Shown: piece after piece, positions 62,813 through 64,000 of the stretch
Position numbering within the stretch: the stretch's first letter is position 1
How the letters are laid out: the number at the start of each line of letters is the position of its first letter
Assembly: GCF_029633865.1 (NCBI RefSeq)
Contig: NC_079217.1
Location: 32,871,090-32,935,089 of the forward strand
Source of the DNA: Lampris incognitus
Lineage: Eukaryota > Chordata > Actinopteri > Lampriformes > Lampridae
DNA: 64,000 bases
Reading direction: 5' to 3'
Notes under the pieces: model-generated
Told to the model about the DNA's origin: nothing
Databases searched by the model: none
Seen by the model: the letters and a program-made list of their open reading frames with translations, nothing else
Program-made: the position numbers and the translations under genes

Positions 62813-64000
62813 GTTATCATTGTGTTCAATTATGGTAACTTATTAGCATCAAATCATAAATGTGAACAATAGAGTAACCACATTGTTTGTCAGAATAAAC
62901 ACTGATGCCACATAACTTGGGGCAACAATTCCGCCTTAGCATCATGACACAATGTGGCAACATTTCTACATCTATACAGATTAACAGATCATTTTGATAC
63001 ATAAATCTGCAACAAATCCATCATCACTAAGTATTTCCTGGCCCACTGCTACCATCTTCCATTGGAAAAGACGAGAATAAAGAAAACATCTTCCTACCTG
63101 GCGCAGGTGCATAAAGGTGGTGTAGATTTTCTTGAACTGAAACTTGGATTTACAGTCACATCTAGTATTTCATCCTGGTAGTATGTCTTATAAAAATTAT
63201 AAGTTGTATTGCAGTATTATTACTAATACAAATTCCTGTGTCTTATACTGAGGACATTTGACAGAATAGCTTTGCCTTTCTATTCAGCTTGTTGTGGACT
63301 TCAGAAAGACAGTGAAAGACCTACACCCTTCTCTCTATCAATGGGGTCCTAGTGGAATAATTTCCTTGCATATTGTACTTGTACCTGAAGCATGTGATGA
63401 ATAAACCATTGAATCTTGAATCATTATGCTCTTTCATCATTATGTTTTGGGCCTCAAGCAAAGCAGCTTTCATACTCTTACTGACCTCTTATTTTCCCTT
63501 ACATACTTAAAATATTGGTCAACAACTGAATTTTGATTGTCTTGCTTAGGGAATGATATACATAGAGTTTTTATTAAGTTTTGGCAACCTATATCAGTGA
63601 CCAGACAAATGTCTGATTGGTCCGGGTGGGTTTTTATACTTTTGTACAAAAATGGCTTTGAAGGGTTGCTTCATCCAAAACATACATGTTAAATCCTAAA
63701 CAGCAATAGTCTATCTGGTAAAATTTTAAAAAAATCAGTTTTCATACTCTGACATCTGAGCCAGCTCATTATAAGTTGTTTTCCAGCTGGCACAGAAGCA
63801 TCCTATGCTTTTGATTTAGCTGTGAAAGAAACATTACGTTGCTTGTATTTTTCACATTTTTTCAGTACATTTCAACACCCTGCCCTCTGCCCCCTGATGA
63901 TGATCTGACCAGGTCCAAAGCTGTCACTTTGTCCGAGGCTATTTCAGAGCGGTACCAGGGCATATACATATTGACATAAAAAACAAATTAGGCTACAAAT
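62813..64000. other. Right edge of window, no gene recognised
   Basis: AT-rich. A splice-bounded 39-base open stretch lies at 63098-63136 (minus), and a short open stretch follows a strong acceptor at 63864 (plus). Neither is assignable. Confidence 0.35.

Noticed and set aside
63864-63970. Plus-strand exon after a strong acceptor at the right edge
   Set aside because: An open frame of about 35 codons without a clear donor or recognisable family.

Overview
This is vertebrate nuclear DNA, most likely from a teleost fish. The genes are split into exons with GT/AG splice sites. The repeats are typical of fish: Sushi-type chromovirus, gypsy, hAT, L2/Rex-type, RTE and L1/Tx1-type LINEs, a Penelope-like GIY-YIG element, tRNA-derived SINEs, and long CA, CTA and AAC microsatellites. 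Nothing looks bacterial or plasmid-borne. The species cannot be named from this window.

The host genes are a head-to-tail cluster of secreted matrix metalloproteinases (MMPs), all on the minus strand. Gene C (47854 to 34429, ten exons) is intact. Its exons join in frame into 488 codons with a signal peptide, cysteine switch, HExxHxxGxxH zinc site, Met-turn and four-bladed hemopexin domain. Gene B (33642 to 19809) keeps recognisable remnants of all ten exons but has a stop codon in six of them, frameshifts, damaged splice sites and a lost zinc ligand. It is a pseudogene and by eye looks most MMP20-like. Gene A enters at the left edge with only its first coding exon (360 to 241) and a TATA box.

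The rest is nested mobile DNA. From 1 to 20 kb, between genes A and B, lie a LINE ORF1 scrap, a decayed hAT transposon (3794-10832) split by an RT-less LTR element with 156-bp LTRs, a nearly intact gypsy element (11120-15897, target duplication GTTAC), and a degenerate L1/Tx1-type LINE. The introns of gene B hold SINEs, an L2-type RT fragment, an LTR-element remnant and microsatellites. Intron 7 of gene C holds a Sushi-type element in the same orientation as the gene (36583-40801, target duplication ACATT). It lacks reverse transcriptase and appears to have a self-priming primer-binding site. Intron 2 of gene C holds a MITE-like palindrome and an L2 LINE fragment.

From 50.4 to 62.8 kb there is a mosaic of Penelope-like and RTE fragments that includes three near-identical tandem copies of a ~2.9-kb unit. 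No clearly new gene system was found. The most interesting observations are the MMP pseudogene beside an intact paralogue, the sense-oriented Sushi LTR inside the intact gene, the inferred self-priming site, and the chimeric tandem array.
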